From Streptococcus ovuberis (lineage in GTDB: Bacteria > Bacillota > Bacilli > Lactobacillales > Streptococcaceae), in NCBI RefSeq assembly GCF_012396585.1, contig NZ_JAAXPR010000005.1, positions 1 through 64,000 of the forward strand: a DNA stretch of 64,000 bases, written 5' to 3'. The position numbers were made by a program, and so were the translations under genes. Below are positions 9,224-19,315 of this stretch, piece by piece (position 1 is the stretch's first letter; the number at the start of each line of letters is the position of its first letter). The notes below the pieces were generated by a model, which saw nothing but the letters and a program-made list of their open reading frames with translations, ran no database searches and had not been told where the DNA came from.

Positions 9224-9656
9224 GTGTTTGTTTGTCATCATATAAATTAGACGAAGGCTGGTATAGGAGTTCTAGCCATTCAACAGTTTTTGAAGAAGTA
9301 ATCAATAAACTGTAGTTGAATACTTCGAGGCCTATAAGTCTTGAAGGTAAGAAAATGTGAGTTACAAGGGATTCGTCCACTGATATGTTGATTTTATCAA
9401 CTGAACAATCCTAGCAAACGAAGGAAACGAAATTTCCCCTATTTTCTGGCCTTGAGAACACTCACTCTCTCACTTTTTTGCCCTTCTATTTATTTGTTAT
9501 TAGTTGTGCATTCAGAAAGAAAATAGATACTATTTTTTCTAAACTGGTGTAGATATTAACCAAACTTTCTTGAATTTGAGGTTAAAAATCTGTCTTTATT
9601 GATTCTTGATTTTCTTTGAGTACAGTGGATAGTTATATTTGCTAAAATAGCTCAGA
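9224..9656. other. Intergenic stretch without recognised genes
   Basis: About 430 bp of AT-rich sequence between two converging units. A minus-strand frame of 73 codons (9159-9380) has no ribosome-binding site and no recognisable product. Nothing else was seen. Confidence 0.5.
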
Positions 9657-9690
9657 AATAACCTGCTGATCGTCTGATGAGCAGGTTATT
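9657..9690 (-). terminator. Terminator overlapping the rha regulator stop
   Basis: AATAACCTGCT (9657-9667) and AGCAGGTTATT (9680-9690) form an 11-bp stem. The stop codon of the AraC gene (9686-9688) lies inside one arm. The minus-strand 3' side is moderately T-rich. Confidence 0.6.
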
Positions 9691-10651
9691 GTCGCAGGTC
9701 CCCTGGTTTAATCCCATAGGCTTCTTCAAATTTTTTGTAAAAGAAGGTTCGATTTGAAAAACCAGTTTGTTGAGCAATCTCATGGATGGGGAGTAGTGTG
9801 GATTCGATCAGGAGCTTGGCGCGTGAGAGGCGTTTTTGGTGGAGGAGCTGGGTAAACGTTTTGCCACTGCGTTGCTTGATTAAATTGCTCAGGTAGTTTT
9901 TGTTAAAATTTAACTTGTTGGCCAGGGAGCTAAGATCTAAGGTTTCATAATCCCGATCAATCATCTCCAGCACCTTGGTATAGGGGTCACTGGTCTTATC
10001 AAGTAGGGTTTCCTGCTTGACCTGAGAGAGGGTACGAGCTAGGTGGTACATGAGGATGGACAGGTAGTGACTGATTATTTTATCCGAAAAATCGCCTGGG
10101 AAGAAATATTCCTCCAAGAGTTGATCCAAGAGTGGTAGGACGTGTTTGGTTTTATCTGCAGGAAAAATGGCAAAGTTGCTCTGCTCTTTTTCCAATAAGG
10201 TTTCACTCAGCAGGAGTTGGTAAATGAGGCTGTTGTGGCTTTGGAGTTGGCTTAGCCATTCTAGCGAAATAGCCTTGTCTTGGAAGAGAATGTTAAGCAG
10301 GATATCTTCTTCGCCAAGGGCTTGGATGGAGTGGACACTGTCTGTATCCATGAGAATAATGTCCCCAGCCTGAAAGGTATAGTCTTTACCGTTGATGATC
10401 TGTCGGCAGCTGCCATGATAGACATAGTTAATCTCTAAAAACTGGTGAGCGTGGGCTGGGTAATTTGCAAATCGGCTGTGCTTGCTGATATAGACGTCCT
10501 TATTGGTCCCGAAAATGTGCTGGCTGATGATGGGGACTGTGAGGCTATCAACCTGTTCTAATTCTTTAAAGTCACTGACAAAATGCTGTTCATTGAGTTG
10601 CCTGTCTTCGTGCTCTGTATGTTGAAAGAGCCAGTCATTGAGTTGATTCAT
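9686..10651 (-). CDS. AraC-family regulator of rhamnose genes (RhaR/RhaS-like)
   Basis: 321 residues. An N-terminal cupin (about 60-135, with HAHQFLEINYVYHGS and a second strand pair ending in VHSI) binds the inducer in this family. A C-terminal double helix-turn-helix (about 220-318, ending FEEAYGIKPGDLRQ) binds DNA. It is divergent from rhaB by 122 bp, so it is inferred to activate rhaBAD in response to L-rhamnose. The assignment to rhamnose rests on position, not on a rhamnose-specific motif. Confidence 0.83.
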   Translation of the reverse strand: MNQLNDWLFQHTEHEDRQLNEQHFVSDFKELEQVDSLTVPIISQHIFGTNKDVYISKHSRFANYPAHAHQFLEINYVYHGSCRQIINGKDYTFQAGDIILMDTDSVHSIQALGEEDILLNILFQDKAISLEWLSQLQSHNSLIYQLLLSETLLEKEQSNFAIFPADKTKHVLPLLDQLLEEYFFPGDFSDKIISHYLSILMYHLARTLSQVKQETLLDKTSDPYTKVLEMIDRDYETLDLSSLANKLNFNKNYLSNLIKQRSGKTFTQLLHQKRLSRAKLLIESTLLPIHEIAQQTGFSNRTFFYKKFEEAYGIKPGDLRQ

Positions 10652-10739
10652 CTATCGCCTTCTAAACCTGTAAATTTGATACAACCTTTCTGTTTTAAGG
10701 ACATTGTACCACAATGCCTCCAAATGGTAAACTAATAAC

Positions 10740-10753
10740 TGTAAACGATAACA
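10740..10753 (+). promoter_or_regulatory. cre site (CcpA) in front of rhaB
   Basis: TGTAAACGATAACA matches the core consensus TGNAARCGNWWWCA at every position. It ends 20 bp before the rhaB start codon, so CcpA bound here would block initiation or elongation. This implies glucose repression of rhamnose use. Confidence 0.75.
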
Positions 10754-10773
10754 ATCAGAAAGAAGGGTGATCG

Positions 10774-12216
10774 ATGACCTATCATGTTGCAGTTGACATC
10801 GGAGCCTCCAGTGGCCGTGTCATTTTGGCAGATACTAGCCAGACCCTTGAGTTAGTCGAAATTCATCGTTTTAAAAATGGATTTACCAAGCAGGATGGCC
10901 ATGACCGATGGCACTTGACTAAACTGATCGAAGAGATTCTGGTTGGTTTAGAAAAAGTTAAGGCCAGAGGAATAGAGGCTTGTACGGTTGGTATTGATAC
11001 ATGGGCGGTGGATTATGTTCTTCTTGATGAGGAAGGGCAACTCTTGGCAGAACCGATTGCCTACCGGGATAGTAGGACTCAGGGAGTTATGGACCAGGTC
11101 TTTGAAAAGGTTCCTAAAGCTAAGATTTATGATAAGACGGGCATTCAGTTTTTGAACTTTAACACGCTTTATCAGGTCTATGCTGAAGACAAGGAATGGC
11201 TGGAGCGAGCCCAGTCGCTTCTCATGATTCCAGACTATATCGCCTATCACTTGACGGGTCAAAAGACAGGGGAAGTGACCAATGCCTCGACGACTCAGTA
11301 CCTCAATATCCATAGTCGCACTTACGATCAAGACTTGTTGGCTCTTGCAGGGCTTGCCTTGGACAAGCTCCCTGACTTGATCGAAACTGGTCAAATCATT
11401 GGCGAATTGAGACCAGAACTCTATGAGACTTACGATTTGCCGCAGACTCAGGTCATTGCGGTGGCGACCCATGACACCGCTTCAGCAGTGGTCGGTGTGC
11501 CGGCTATTAGGGACAATTACGCCTATATCTCTAGCGGAACGTGGTCCCTCATTGGGGTGGAAACAGATCAACCGATCGTGACGGAGGCTGCTTTCCAAGA
11601 GAACTACACCAATGAATGGGGAGCCTACCAGACCTATCGATTCCTCAAAAATATCACCGGCATGTGGGCTGTTCAAGAGATTGCTCGGATGCTAGATTAT
11701 CAGTATTCTTTTGCGGAAATGGCAGAGCAGGCTAAGGAAGTCGAGCCCTTCTTGCAGTATATCAACCTAAACGACGACCGGTTTACTAACCCAGACAATA
11801 TGATTACGGAAATCCAAGCGGCCTGTCGTGAGAGCGGGCAAATTGTCCCAGAGACAGTGGGTGAGCTGGTCATGTGCGTCTATTCTAACCTAGCCTTGGC
11901 CTATGCGCACGAGTGGCAAGTGTTGGAGAGCTTGACTGGAAAATCCCTCCAGGTGCTTCACATTGTGGGAGGTGGCAGCAATGTTGCCTTATTGAACCAA
12001 TTGACAGCCAACTTGATCGGTAAACCAGTCATCGCTGGCCCTGGCGAAGCGACAGCCATCGGTAACATCATGGTTCAGATGATTGCATCTAGTCAGTTGA
12101 AGGACTTAGCAGAAGCTCGACAATGGCTAGTTGAACATCAACCGCTAGACACCTTTGAACCACAAGCCTTGGCTGAGGGTGATCATCTCAAAAGATACCA
12201 GGAAACGGTATTCTAA
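10774..12216 (+). CDS. rhaB: Rhamnulokinase
   Basis: 480 residues, FGGY carbohydrate kinase with two actin-like domains. The N-terminal phosphate-binding loop is DIGASSGR (residues 7-14). The C-terminal part has the GGGSN adenosine motif. It phosphorylates L-rhamnulose to L-rhamnulose 1-phosphate. AGAAGGGTGATCG precedes the ATG. It leads the rhaB-rhaA-rhaD run and carries a cre site in its promoter. Length matches the family. Confidence 0.93.
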   Translation: MTYHVAVDIGASSGRVILADTSQTLELVEIHRFKNGFTKQDGHDRWHLTKLIEEILVGLEKVKARGIEACTVGIDTWAVDYVLLDEEGQLLAEPIAYRDSRTQGVMDQVFEKVPKAKIYDKTGIQFLNFNTLYQVYAEDKEWLERAQSLLMIPDYIAYHLTGQKTGEVTNASTTQYLNIHSRTYDQDLLALAGLALDKLPDLIETGQIIGELRPELYETYDLPQTQVIAVATHDTASAVVGVPAIRDNYAYISSGTWSLIGVETDQPIVTEAAFQENYTNEWGAYQTYRFLKNITGMWAVQEIARMLDYQYSFAEMAEQAKEVEPFLQYINLNDDRFTNPDNMITEIQAACRESGQIVPETVGELVMCVYSNLALAYAHEWQVLESLTGKSLQVLHIVGGGSNVALLNQLTANLIGKPVIAGPGEATAIGNIMVQMIASSQLKDLAEARQWLVEHQPLDTFEPQALAEGDHLKRYQETVF

Positions 12217-12323
12217 AAAAGCAGGAAGGCATATCAATTGCCGTCCCCAAACGCTTAACACGCAAGACATCCTTTGCCGATTGCGTACCCTATTCAAATC
12301 ATTTGTAAAACAGGAGACTTATC

Positions 12324-13583
12324 ATGACTACAATCGACCAACGTTATCAAGAGGCCAAAGCTAAGTATGCCAGCATCGGTGTTGATACAGATGCTGCTCT
12401 CAAGACATTAGAAGAGATCAAGATTTCCATGCATTGTTGGCAGGGAGATGATGTTAAAGGGTTCCTAAACCCAGATGGTGAAACAACAGGTGGCATCATG
12501 TCCACAGGGAACTATCCCGGGGCTGCGCATACGCCAGAACAGCTTCGTGCAGATTTGGAGAAGGCTTATTCACTGATTCCCGGTAAGCATAAACTGAACC
12601 TCCATGCGATTTACCTAGATACTGATGAGGCGATTGATTTAAATCAAATCGAACCTAAACACTTTGAAAAATGGGTAGCTTGGGCCAAGGAACAAGGTCT
12701 TGGTTTAGACTTTAACCCGACCTTCTTCTCACACCCGATGATGAAAGATGGTCTGACACTTTCTCACCCAGATAAGGCGGTCCGTGAGTATTGGATTGAG
12801 CACGGGAAACGTAGTCGCCGAGTGGCTGAGTATTTCGGAAAAGAATTGGGCCAGACCTGCTACACCAATTTTTGGGTGCCAGATGGGTTCAAGGACAATC
12901 CTGTTGACCGTTTGTCCCCTCGTAAACGCCTCATGGAATCCTTGGATGAGATTTTCTCAATAGAAATTGATGAGAAGTACAACGTAGATACTGTTGAAAG
13001 CAAGCTTTTTGGACTGGGAGCAGAAGCCTATACAGTGGGGTCTCACGAGTTTTATATGGGCTACGGTTTGACACGCAACAAGGCTATTCTTTTAGATGCT
13101 GGGCACTTCCATCCCACAGAAGTTATTTCCAATAAGCTGTCTTCGCTGTCACTCTTTAGTGAAAAAGCCCTCATGCTCCATGTTTCACGTCCTGTGCGTT
13201 GGGATTCTGATCATGTGGTGATTATGGATGATGAACTGCAAGATATTGCGAAGGAAATTGTCCGAAACGGTTTACTGGACAAGACGGTGATCGGTCTGGA
13301 TTTCTTCGATGCGACGATTAACCGTATTGCAGCTTGGGTGATTGGAACTCGTAATACACAAAAAGCCCTACTTAAGGCGCTTCTTGAACCCACAGAGCAA
13401 CTGAAAGCCTTAGAGAACAAATTTGACTTGACGTCTCGCTTGGCTTACACAGAAGAATTGAAGGATTTCCCTTATGCAGATGTTTGGAATTATTTCTGTG
13501 AGCAAAATGGCGTGCCAGTTGGATTGGATTGGCTGAAAGAAGTTCAAGACTACGAACAAGCTGTCCTAGCAGAACGCGGTTAA
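12324..13583 (+). CDS. rhaA: L-rhamnose isomerase
   Basis: 419 residues, the usual length of RhaA. It has [14 protein letters not shown] near the N-terminus, the strand [11 protein letters not shown], and the C-terminal motif [16 protein letters not shown] Mn-dependent TIM-barrel enzyme that converts L-rhamnose to L-rhamnulose in the cytosol. CAGGAGAC precedes ATG 12324. It follows rhaB by 107 bp with no clear terminator, so co-transcription is likely. Confidence 0.95.
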   Translation: MTTIDQRYQEAKAKYASIGVDTDAALKTLEEIKISMHCWQGDDVKGFLNPDGETTGGIMSTGNYPGAAHTPEQLRADLEKAYSLIPGKHKLNLHAIYLDTDEAIDLNQIEPKHFEKWVAWAKEQGLGLDFNPTFFSHPMMKDGLTLSHPDKAVREYWIEHGKRSRRVAEYFGKELGQTCYTNFWVPDGFKDNPVDRLSPRKRLMESLDEIFSIEIDEKYNVDTVESKLFGLGAEAYTVGSHEFYMGYGLTRNKAILLDAGHFHPTEVISNKLSSLSLFSEKALMLHVSRPVRWDSDHVVIMDDELQDIAKEIVRNGLLDKTVIGLDFFDATINRIAAWVIGTRNTQKALLKALLEPTEQLKALENKFDLTSRLAYTEELKDFPYADVWNYFCEQNGVPVGLDWLKEVQDYEQAVLAERG

Positions 13584-13800
13584 GCGATAGCTCCTGTATG
13601 CACTAGTTGAAGGCTGAGTGTAAGGCTAGCTTTCTTCAAAAGCTTATAAAAGTGAAAAATAACTGATAGAAAGAAAGGAAGGAGGGCGTACCGAGCTAGT
13701 CGACTCGGATTGGAAGTGACTGAAAAAGTGATTTTATAGAAAAATCGCTGATAGTAACCCTTTGTTCGGTCGCTTCTCTATGGCCCTTCACATCATCACT

Positions 13801-14622
13801 ATGACTAAATTTATTGACTCCCCTTATGTATTGAATATGCGTGAAGTGACACGTGAATCTTACCTCCGTTACTGGGATGAGCGTAATGGTGGCAATGTAT
13901 CTTACCGTCTCCTACCAGAAGAAGTAGCGGTTTACGAAGACGTCCAAGAGGTCAAAGCGACTTATGAACTTGGTTTTGACGCTTCCGCACTTGCGGGCTA
14001 CTATTATCTGGTGACTGGGACAGGCCGTTACTTCCGTAATGTTTATAGCCGTCCGAACTTGGATTTAGGCTTGGTTAAAATTTCCGATGATGGGCAACGT
14101 TATGACATTGTTTGGGGATTTGAAGATGGCGGTAAACCGACCTCAGAGTTTCCAAGTCACCTCATGAGTCATATTGAACGGCTCAAGGTTAATCCTGCTC
14201 AACGTGTGATTTTCCATTGCCATCCAACCAATCTCATTGCGATGAGTTTTACCCAACCGCTAGATGAACGCCATTTTTCACGGATTCTTTGGAAAATGCA
14301 AGCAGAATCTATCGTGGTCTTCCCAGAAGGGATTGGGATTATTCCTTATATGACCCCAGGGACTAATGAAATCGGGGTTAAGACATCTGAAAAAATGGCT
14401 AACTTCCAAGCGGTCCTCTGGCCACATCATGGCCTCTTTGCTTCTGGCGTTAGTCTTGACGAGACTTATGGTTTAGTTGAAGTGATTGAAAAGGCTGCTA
14501 TGATTTTCTCACAAGTTGGGGCTCAAGGTGGACAAATTCTTCAGGAAATCACAGACCAAGAGTTGCAAGATATTGCGGATTATTTCGGTCAAAAACCACA
14601 GGAAGGTTTTCTAGACCTATAA
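13801..14622 (+). CDS. rhaD: Rhamnulose-1-phosphate aldolase
   Basis: 273 residues from ATG 13801, close to the 274 of E. coli RhaD. It is a class II zinc aldolase with [12 protein letters not shown] near the N-terminus and zinc-binding FHCHPTN and PHHGLF motifs. It splits L-rhamnulose 1-phosphate into DHAP and L-lactaldehyde. Upstream in-frame starts at 13762 (TTG) and 13780 (ATG) exist. None has a good ribosome-binding site, so 13801 was chosen by similarity of the N-terminus to the family, and the start is uncertain. The 217-bp gap before it contains only a weak hairpin. Confidence 0.9.
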   Translation: MTKFIDSPYVLNMREVTRESYLRYWDERNGGNVSYRLLPEEVAVYEDVQEVKATYELGFDASALAGYYYLVTGTGRYFRNVYSRPNLDLGLVKISDDGQRYDIVWGFEDGGKPTSEFPSHLMSHIERLKVNPAQRVIFHCHPTNLIAMSFTQPLDERHFSRILWKMQAESIVVFPEGIGIIPYMTPGTNEIGVKTSEKMANFQAVLWPHHGLFASGVSLDETYGLVEVIEKAAMIFSQVGAQGGQILQEITDQELQDIADYFGQKPQEGFLDL

Positions 14623-14849
14623 GGAATCAGAAAAGCTTCTAACTAATAGAAGAGAGAGGGATAAGTGAGCCTTTTGTCTCGAGTCGGTCGCAAGGGGAGA
14701 TGTTCAGTTATTTTCCCTCTTCTTCATTCACCCTTTTGTTCAAATCATTTAAATAGACGAGGCGTATTGCTTAGTCTCTGAAAGATTGTTGAGAGCGCAG
14801 GTCGCTCTTAATAGTTAGCAAATAAAGTGAAAAAAATCACATTTCTTGC

Positions 14850-14891
14850 TTGAAGAAACCTCTTCAAAAAGGTATAATGTAAACGTAACCA
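14850..14891 (+). promoter_or_regulatory. fucO promoter with overlapping cre-like site
   Basis: TTGAAG (14850-14855), 17-bp spacer, TATAAT (14873-14878). A cre-like TGTAAACGTAACCA at 14878-14891 has 13 of 14 matches and overlaps the end of the -10. This gives fucO its own catabolite-repressed promoter apart from rhaBAD. Confidence 0.65.
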
Positions 14892-14919
14892 AAAAATAAT
14901 ATATTAAGGAGAATTACCC

Positions 14920-16071
14920 ATGTCAACTTTTTATGTTCCTGCAGTCAACCTCATCGGCCGTGGAGTCATTAATGAATTTGGTGACTATGTTAAAGATCTA
15001 GGGTTCAAGAAAGCTCTTGTGGTGACAGACCATTTTATAGCTTCTAGCGAGATATTGCCAAAAGTGACAGCTCCCCTAACAGCAGCGGGTATTGACTACA
15101 TTGTCTTTGAGGATGTGGATCCAAACCCATCTTGCAAGAATGTCTACGATGGTTTGGCTGTTTTGAAAGAGAGCGACTGTGACTTTATCGTCTCTGTCGG
15201 TGGTGGTTCTCCTCAGGATGCGGCTAGCTGTATCTCTGTGATGGCAACCAATGATGTCACTCCACAAGACTTAGAAGGTTTGCACAAGTCTGCCAACAAG
15301 GGCTTGCCAGTTGTGGCCATCAATACAACTGCAGGAACTTCAGCTGAAATCACCATCAACTACGTGATTACGGACGAAGAACGCAAGGTCAAGATGGTTA
15401 TGGTAGATAAAAACAGCCTAGCCATCATGTCAGTCAACGATCCAGAACTCATGTTGTCTAAACCAGCTAATCTGACTGCAGCAACAGGTATGGATGCCAT
15501 GACCCATGCCATCGAAGCTTTGGTAACCCCAGGTGCTTACGATGTGACCAAGAAACTCTCTATCGGAGCCATTGAACTCATCAAAGAATACCTCCCTCGC
15601 GCTGTGGCAAATGGTCAAGACATCGAAGCGCGTGAAGCTATGGTCAATGCCATTTTCCTTGGTGGTATGGCCTTCAACAATGCCGGTCTTGGCTATGTGC
15701 ACTCTATGGCTCACCAGCTCGGAGCTGTGTATCATTTGCCACACGGTGTTTGCTGTGCCATGTTGTTGCCAATCATCGAACGTGAAAATGCCAAACGTGT
15801 ACCAGTTGCCTTCCGCAATGTGGCCAAAGCGCTTGGCATGCAAATCGATGGCAAAACAGACGAAGAGTGTGCAGACTATGCCATTGCTGAAATCGAAAAA
15901 CTTTCTGCTACGGTGGGCATTCCGAAAAAACTGACAGAGTTGGGCATTAAAGAAGACGACTTCGACTTTGAATACCTGTCTAAGAATGCCCTGATTGACG
16001 CTTGTGCGCCTGGAAATCCGTTTACACCAACCCTGGAAGAAACCATCTCCTACTACAAAGAACTCTTCTAA
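14920..16071 (+). CDS. fucO: Iron-dependent lactaldehyde reductase (propanediol oxidoreductase)
   Basis: 383 residues, group III iron-activated alcohol dehydrogenase. It has an NAD-binding SVGGGSPQD motif and iron-ligand motifs TGMDAMTHA, HSMAHQLG and HLPHGVC. It reduces the L-lactaldehyde made by RhaD to 1,2-propanediol, regenerating NAD+. Placement directly after rhaD supports this role over a general alcohol dehydrogenase. AAGGAGAATT precedes the ATG. It has its own promoter and cre-like site, and a terminator follows. Confidence 0.9.
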   Translation: MSTFYVPAVNLIGRGVINEFGDYVKDLGFKKALVVTDHFIASSEILPKVTAPLTAAGIDYIVFEDVDPNPSCKNVYDGLAVLKESDCDFIVSVGGGSPQDAASCISVMATNDVTPQDLEGLHKSANKGLPVVAINTTAGTSAEITINYVITDEERKVKMVMVDKNSLAIMSVNDPELMLSKPANLTAATGMDAMTHAIEALVTPGAYDVTKKLSIGAIELIKEYLPRAVANGQDIEAREAMVNAIFLGGMAFNNAGLGYVHSMAHQLGAVYHLPHGVCCAMLLPIIERENAKRVPVAFRNVAKALGMQIDGKTDEECADYAIAEIEKLSATVGIPKKLTELGIKEDDFDFEYLSKNALIDACAPGNPFTPTLEETISYYKELF

Positions 16072-16161
16072 GTTATCTCTTTCAAACGCTCCCAGATGGA
16101 CAGGAACACTGCGCAGTCGGTCATTTTAAAAGTCTATTGATAAAAAACTTATGATAGCAAC

Positions 16162-16194
16162 ATAGACAGGGAATCAAAGTTGTTCTCTGTCTAT
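16162..16194 (+). terminator. Intrinsic terminator after fucO
   Basis: ATAGACAGGGAA and TTCTCTGTCTAT form a 12-bp stem with one G-U pair, followed by TTTTC. It ends the rhamnose island. Confidence 0.75.
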
Positions 16195-16277
16195 TTTCTG
16201 ATGATTGAATCGGTTACACTAAACCAGACAAAAGAATAAAGTGTTCTACACTGAACTAAAGAAAAGAGAACTCCTTT

Positions 16278-16576
16278 ATGTCTAGAAAAATACGTCGTCA
16301 CTTCACGGATGATTTCAAACAACAAATCGTTGACCTTCACAATGCGGGTATGAAACGAAGTGCGCTGATCAAAGAATATGAGTTAACCCTTCGACCTTTG
16401 ACAAGTGGGTGAGACAAGCTAAAACAACGGGATCTTTTAAATCAATTGATAATCTTACCGATGAACAGCGGGAGCTGATAGCTCTTAGAAAGCGAAACAA
16501 AGAGCTTGAAATGCAGGTCGATATCCTAAAGCAAGCACAGGTGTTATGGCGCCAAAAGGGAAGTAATCGCCGCTAA
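16278..16576 (+). pseudogene. IS3 transposase orfA, frameshifted
   Basis: Starts MSRKIRRHFTDDFKQQIVDL, a helix-turn-helix of the IS150-group OrfA. A 1-bp loss near 16386-16390 shifts the frame. Restoring one C gives LTPSTFDKWVRQAK and then the leucine-zipper-like LRKRNKELEMQVDILKQA. The normal C-terminus is also replaced before the stop at 16574. Confidence 0.75.
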
Positions 16577-17197
16577 TAAAGATAAATACAAAAAGGAAAG
16601 GTTAGAACCATTTTCTCTGAAAGCAAGTTCAGATACGGGACTAGGAAAATCAAGAAATGCCTGAAAGCTGCCTTCAAGCCTCGTTCTAAAGGGAAGCACG
16701 AGGCTAATCTCTTAAATCGACAATTCGACCAACACTAGCCTTTAGAAGCCCTTGTCACGGAATTGACCTATGTCCGTGTTGATCAGCTTTGGGCTTACGT
16801 TTGCCTCATGATCAACCTCTTTCATCGAGAAATCATTGGTCTAGCGGTTGGCTGGTACAAGACTGCAGAGATCGTCAAACAAGCCATTCAAAGTATTCCT
16901 TATGCCCTGACCAAGGTCAACCTCTTCTACTCGGATCGGAGCAAGGAGTTCGATCATCAGCTGATTGATGAGATGCTAGCGACCCGTTCTCTTAGTCAAG
17001 CTAGTTGCCCTTATGACAATGCCGTGGCTGAAAGCACCTATCGGTCATTTAAAATTGAATTTATTCAACAGGAGAATTTCCATACCCTGGAAGAGCTCAC
17101 TCTTAAAACGAAAGACGATGTCCACTGGTGGAACCATCATCGTATTCACGGCAGCCTCAACTATCAAACACCGATGACTAGGAGAGTGATTGTTTAA
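16577..17197 (+). pseudogene. IS3 transposase orfB, degenerate
   Basis: The N-terminal part (16577-16760) is broken by stops and deletions. An open stretch from 16763 retains the rve integrase fold: LFYSDRSKEFD, CPYDNAVAES and HRIHGSLNYQTP. The first catalytic aspartate appears changed to glutamate (VTELTYV where VTDLTYV is usual), and a few residues before RSLSQ seem deleted. Inactive. Confidence 0.75.
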
Positions 17198-17262
17198 GAA
17201 AAACACTTTATAATTTCTGTACAGAAAACTGTTGCCTTTTCATCGCCTTACTCTAGATGTAA

Positions 17263-17296
17263 TAAAGAGCTAGTCAATCAAATGACTAGCTCTTTA
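17263..17296. terminator. Bidirectional intrinsic terminator
   Basis: A 14-bp perfect stem (AAAGAGCTAGTCA and its complement) with a 6-nt loop and A/T runs on both sides. Confidence 0.75.
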
Positions 17297-17342
17297 ATAG
17301 ACTTCAGCACGGCTCGACTAAGCAGTGGTGGATAGTGTTTCT

Positions 17343-17560
17343 TTAGGACTGTATCTTGGGAAATGGGAAGTGGGAGAAAAATCGGTAATTCGCCAGAATT
17401 CGATGAGTCGTTAGCCCACCTTCGCATAGCTTAAACAGTCAGGGAAGTGACTGTTTGAGGTTGGAAATTTGGGAAAGATATTTCCCTCATTCGTTAGGGC
17501 TGTAAAAGCTTATAAGTCAGCGAATTAGGAGCCCACTCAACCACTGCGCCTTGTTTGAAA
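17343..17560. repeat. Streptococcal dispersed intergenic repeat (copy A)
   Basis: Contains GGGAGAAAAATCGGTAATTC, the hairpin AACAGTCA/TGACTGTT near 17430-17452, GGGCTGTAAAAGCTTATAAG and CCCACTCAACCACTGC. It has no open frame. The pattern matches a dispersed S. suis intergenic repeat as I recall it. A shorter related copy lies at 41354-41520. Confidence 0.4.
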
Positions 17561-17638
17561 ATTAAAAATCACTTGAGAGGTTAGAACTTTTGTCCCAGCC
17601 TCGAAAAAGAGGTTATTTAACTTGACTACCGTTGAGGC

Positions 17639-19123
17639 TTAATTGCCGTAAAAGAGGCTTTCGGTTGCAAATTTAGGTTCACTCGTTACCATAATAGCTA
17701 GGTCCCTAAAAACAGCTTCGTCGGCAGAAGGCAGGATAGCACTACTGTGGGCTTGCAGGTGTCGCAAATGCTCCAACTGTTGAAGAGCAGCTTCAGCAGA
17801 GGGATTGGTCACTGCTGACATGCTGAGGGCAATCAGCGCCTCCTTGCTGTCAATGATTTTGTCCTCATGTTGGAATTGGTTGTGATTGAGTTTATTGATA
17901 GCGTCTAAGATTACAGGAGGCATCAAGTGGAGGTCTTCACTGATATTCGCTAAAGCTTTGAGGCAGTTGAGCAGACAAGCAGCAGCAGAAGTCATGCTTT
18001 GGCTTCGCTTACCTGTGATAATCCGGCCATCTGGCAATTGTATAGCAACGACAGGTTCCTTGATGGCTTGACTTCTTTGGTTCGCTGCGGCTACGACTGG
18101 GCGATTCTTAGGACTCAATCCCATCTCATCCATGATGAGTTTGCCCCTTTGAGCAGCTTCTAGGCTAACGATTCCTTTTTTATAGTCCACTTGCAGCGCA
18201 TAGTAGCGACGGATGATTTCCTGTTTCGCAGCTTCTTGGACCACTTCATCATCAAAAATGGCAGAGCCGACACGGTTGACTCCCATGTCAGTCGGAGAAT
18301 AATAAGGGATGTCAGAACCGTTGATTTTAGTCAAAATACGCCTTAAGAGGGGGAAGGCCTCAATATCTCGGTTGTAGTTAACTGTTGTGACACCGTATTT
18401 TTCTAAATGATAGGGGTCGATGAGGTTGACATCCTCTAAATCAGCAGTAGCGGATTCATAGGCTACATTGACAGGATGCTTGAGAGGCAAATTCCAGACG
18501 GGGAAGGTTTCAAATTTTGCATATCCAGCTTTTCTGCCAAGTCTGGTTTCGTGGTAGAGCTGGCTGAGGCAAGTTGCTAATTTACCGCTGTTAGCACCTG
18601 GTGCTGTCACGATGACTAGGGGTCTAGTTGTCTCGATAAAAGCATTTTGCCCATACCCAGCATCGCTAACAATGGTATCCACATCGAACGGATAGCCCTC
18701 AGTGTAGCCATGGGTGTAGACCTTGAGGCCGTGACGCTCTAATTTTGCCTTAAATTGAGTTGCTGCCGGCTGACCGGTGTAGCGTGTGATGAGGACACTG
18801 TTGATGCTCAAATCCCAATAACGAAGATCGTCGATCATCCGAAGCAAGTCGCGGTCATAGGTGATACCAAGGTCACCACGCACCTTATTGCTTTCGAGAT
18901 CACCAGCGTAGATACAGATAATAATCTCGGCTTGTTCCCGCAAGCGGTGAAGCAATTTAACCTTACCATCTGGGTCGAAACCAGGCAATACACGCATGGC
19001 GTGAAAATCACCGATTAACTTGCCACCAAACTCCAGATAGAGCTTATCATGTGCATTGACACGCTCCATGATAAAACGGCTCTGTTCCTCCAGATAGGTC
19101 TCGCTATCAAATCCTTTTTTCAT
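17639..19123 (-). CDS. DUF1846 family protein
   Basis: 494 residues. Strong overall likeness to the DUF1846 family: an N-terminal Rossmann-like half with [11 protein letters not shown] and [10 protein letters not shown], a P-loop-like TAPGANSGK, and an all-alpha C-terminal half. The family is common in Firmicutes. Its biochemical role is not settled, though a nucleotide-related function has been proposed. Start ATG at 19123 is chosen because AAGGAAGG lies before it; the longer frame to 19180 has no such site. It is isolated between IS remnants. Confidence 0.85.
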   Translation of the reverse strand: MKKGFDSETYLEEQSRFIMERVNAHDKLYLEFGGKLIGDFHAMRVLPGFDPDGKVKLLHRLREQAEIIICIYAGDLESNKVRGDLGITYDRDLLRMIDDLRYWDLSINSVLITRYTGQPAATQFKAKLERHGLKVYTHGYTEGYPFDVDTIVSDAGYGQNAFIETTRPLVIVTAPGANSGKLATCLSQLYHETRLGRKAGYAKFETFPVWNLPLKHPVNVAYESATADLEDVNLIDPYHLEKYGVTTVNYNRDIEAFPLLRRILTKINGSDIPYYSPTDMGVNRVGSAIFDDEVVQEAAKQEIIRRYYALQVDYKKGIVSLEAAQRGKLIMDEMGLSPKNRPVVAAANQRSQAIKEPVVAIQLPDGRIITGKRSQSMTSAAACLLNCLKALANISEDLHLMPPVILDAINKLNHNQFQHEDKIIDSKEALIALSMSAVTNPSAEAALQQLEHLRHLQAHSSAILPSADEAVFRDLAIMVTSEPKFATESLFYGN

Positions 19124-19315
19124 TTGAACCTTCCTTTCTTCTAAAGAAATTATTCTACTCCTTTTTGTTTCTCTTTTCAACTAAAAAACGGATAAATCGA
19201 AAAAAATTACGGAACGCTAATTTCCCAAAGTAAGTTCCACTTTAGCTTTAGCCTAAAACGGATTTTTATGGTGGAATTAAGTCTGAGACGTTTGTACTAG
19301 AAATGAGTCCTTACT

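Larger units (their letters stand above)
16235..17228 (+). mobile_element. Degenerate IS3-family (IS150 group) element
   Basis: Contains broken orfA and orfB. The left end near 16235 (AATAAAGTGTTCTA) resembles the right end, read in reverse, at 17200-17228. The exact ends and target duplication could not be fixed. The element cannot transpose by itself because both frames are disrupted. Confidence 0.7.

Noticed and set aside
9237-9400. Plus-strand fragments starting SYKLDEGWYRSS as a gene relic
   Set aside because: The frame breaks soon, and no family likeness was recognised.
10948-11472. 174-codon minus-strand frame inside rhaB
   Set aside because: It is a shadow of rhaB, with no ribosome-binding site and low-complexity product. 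rhaB is clearly the coding strand.
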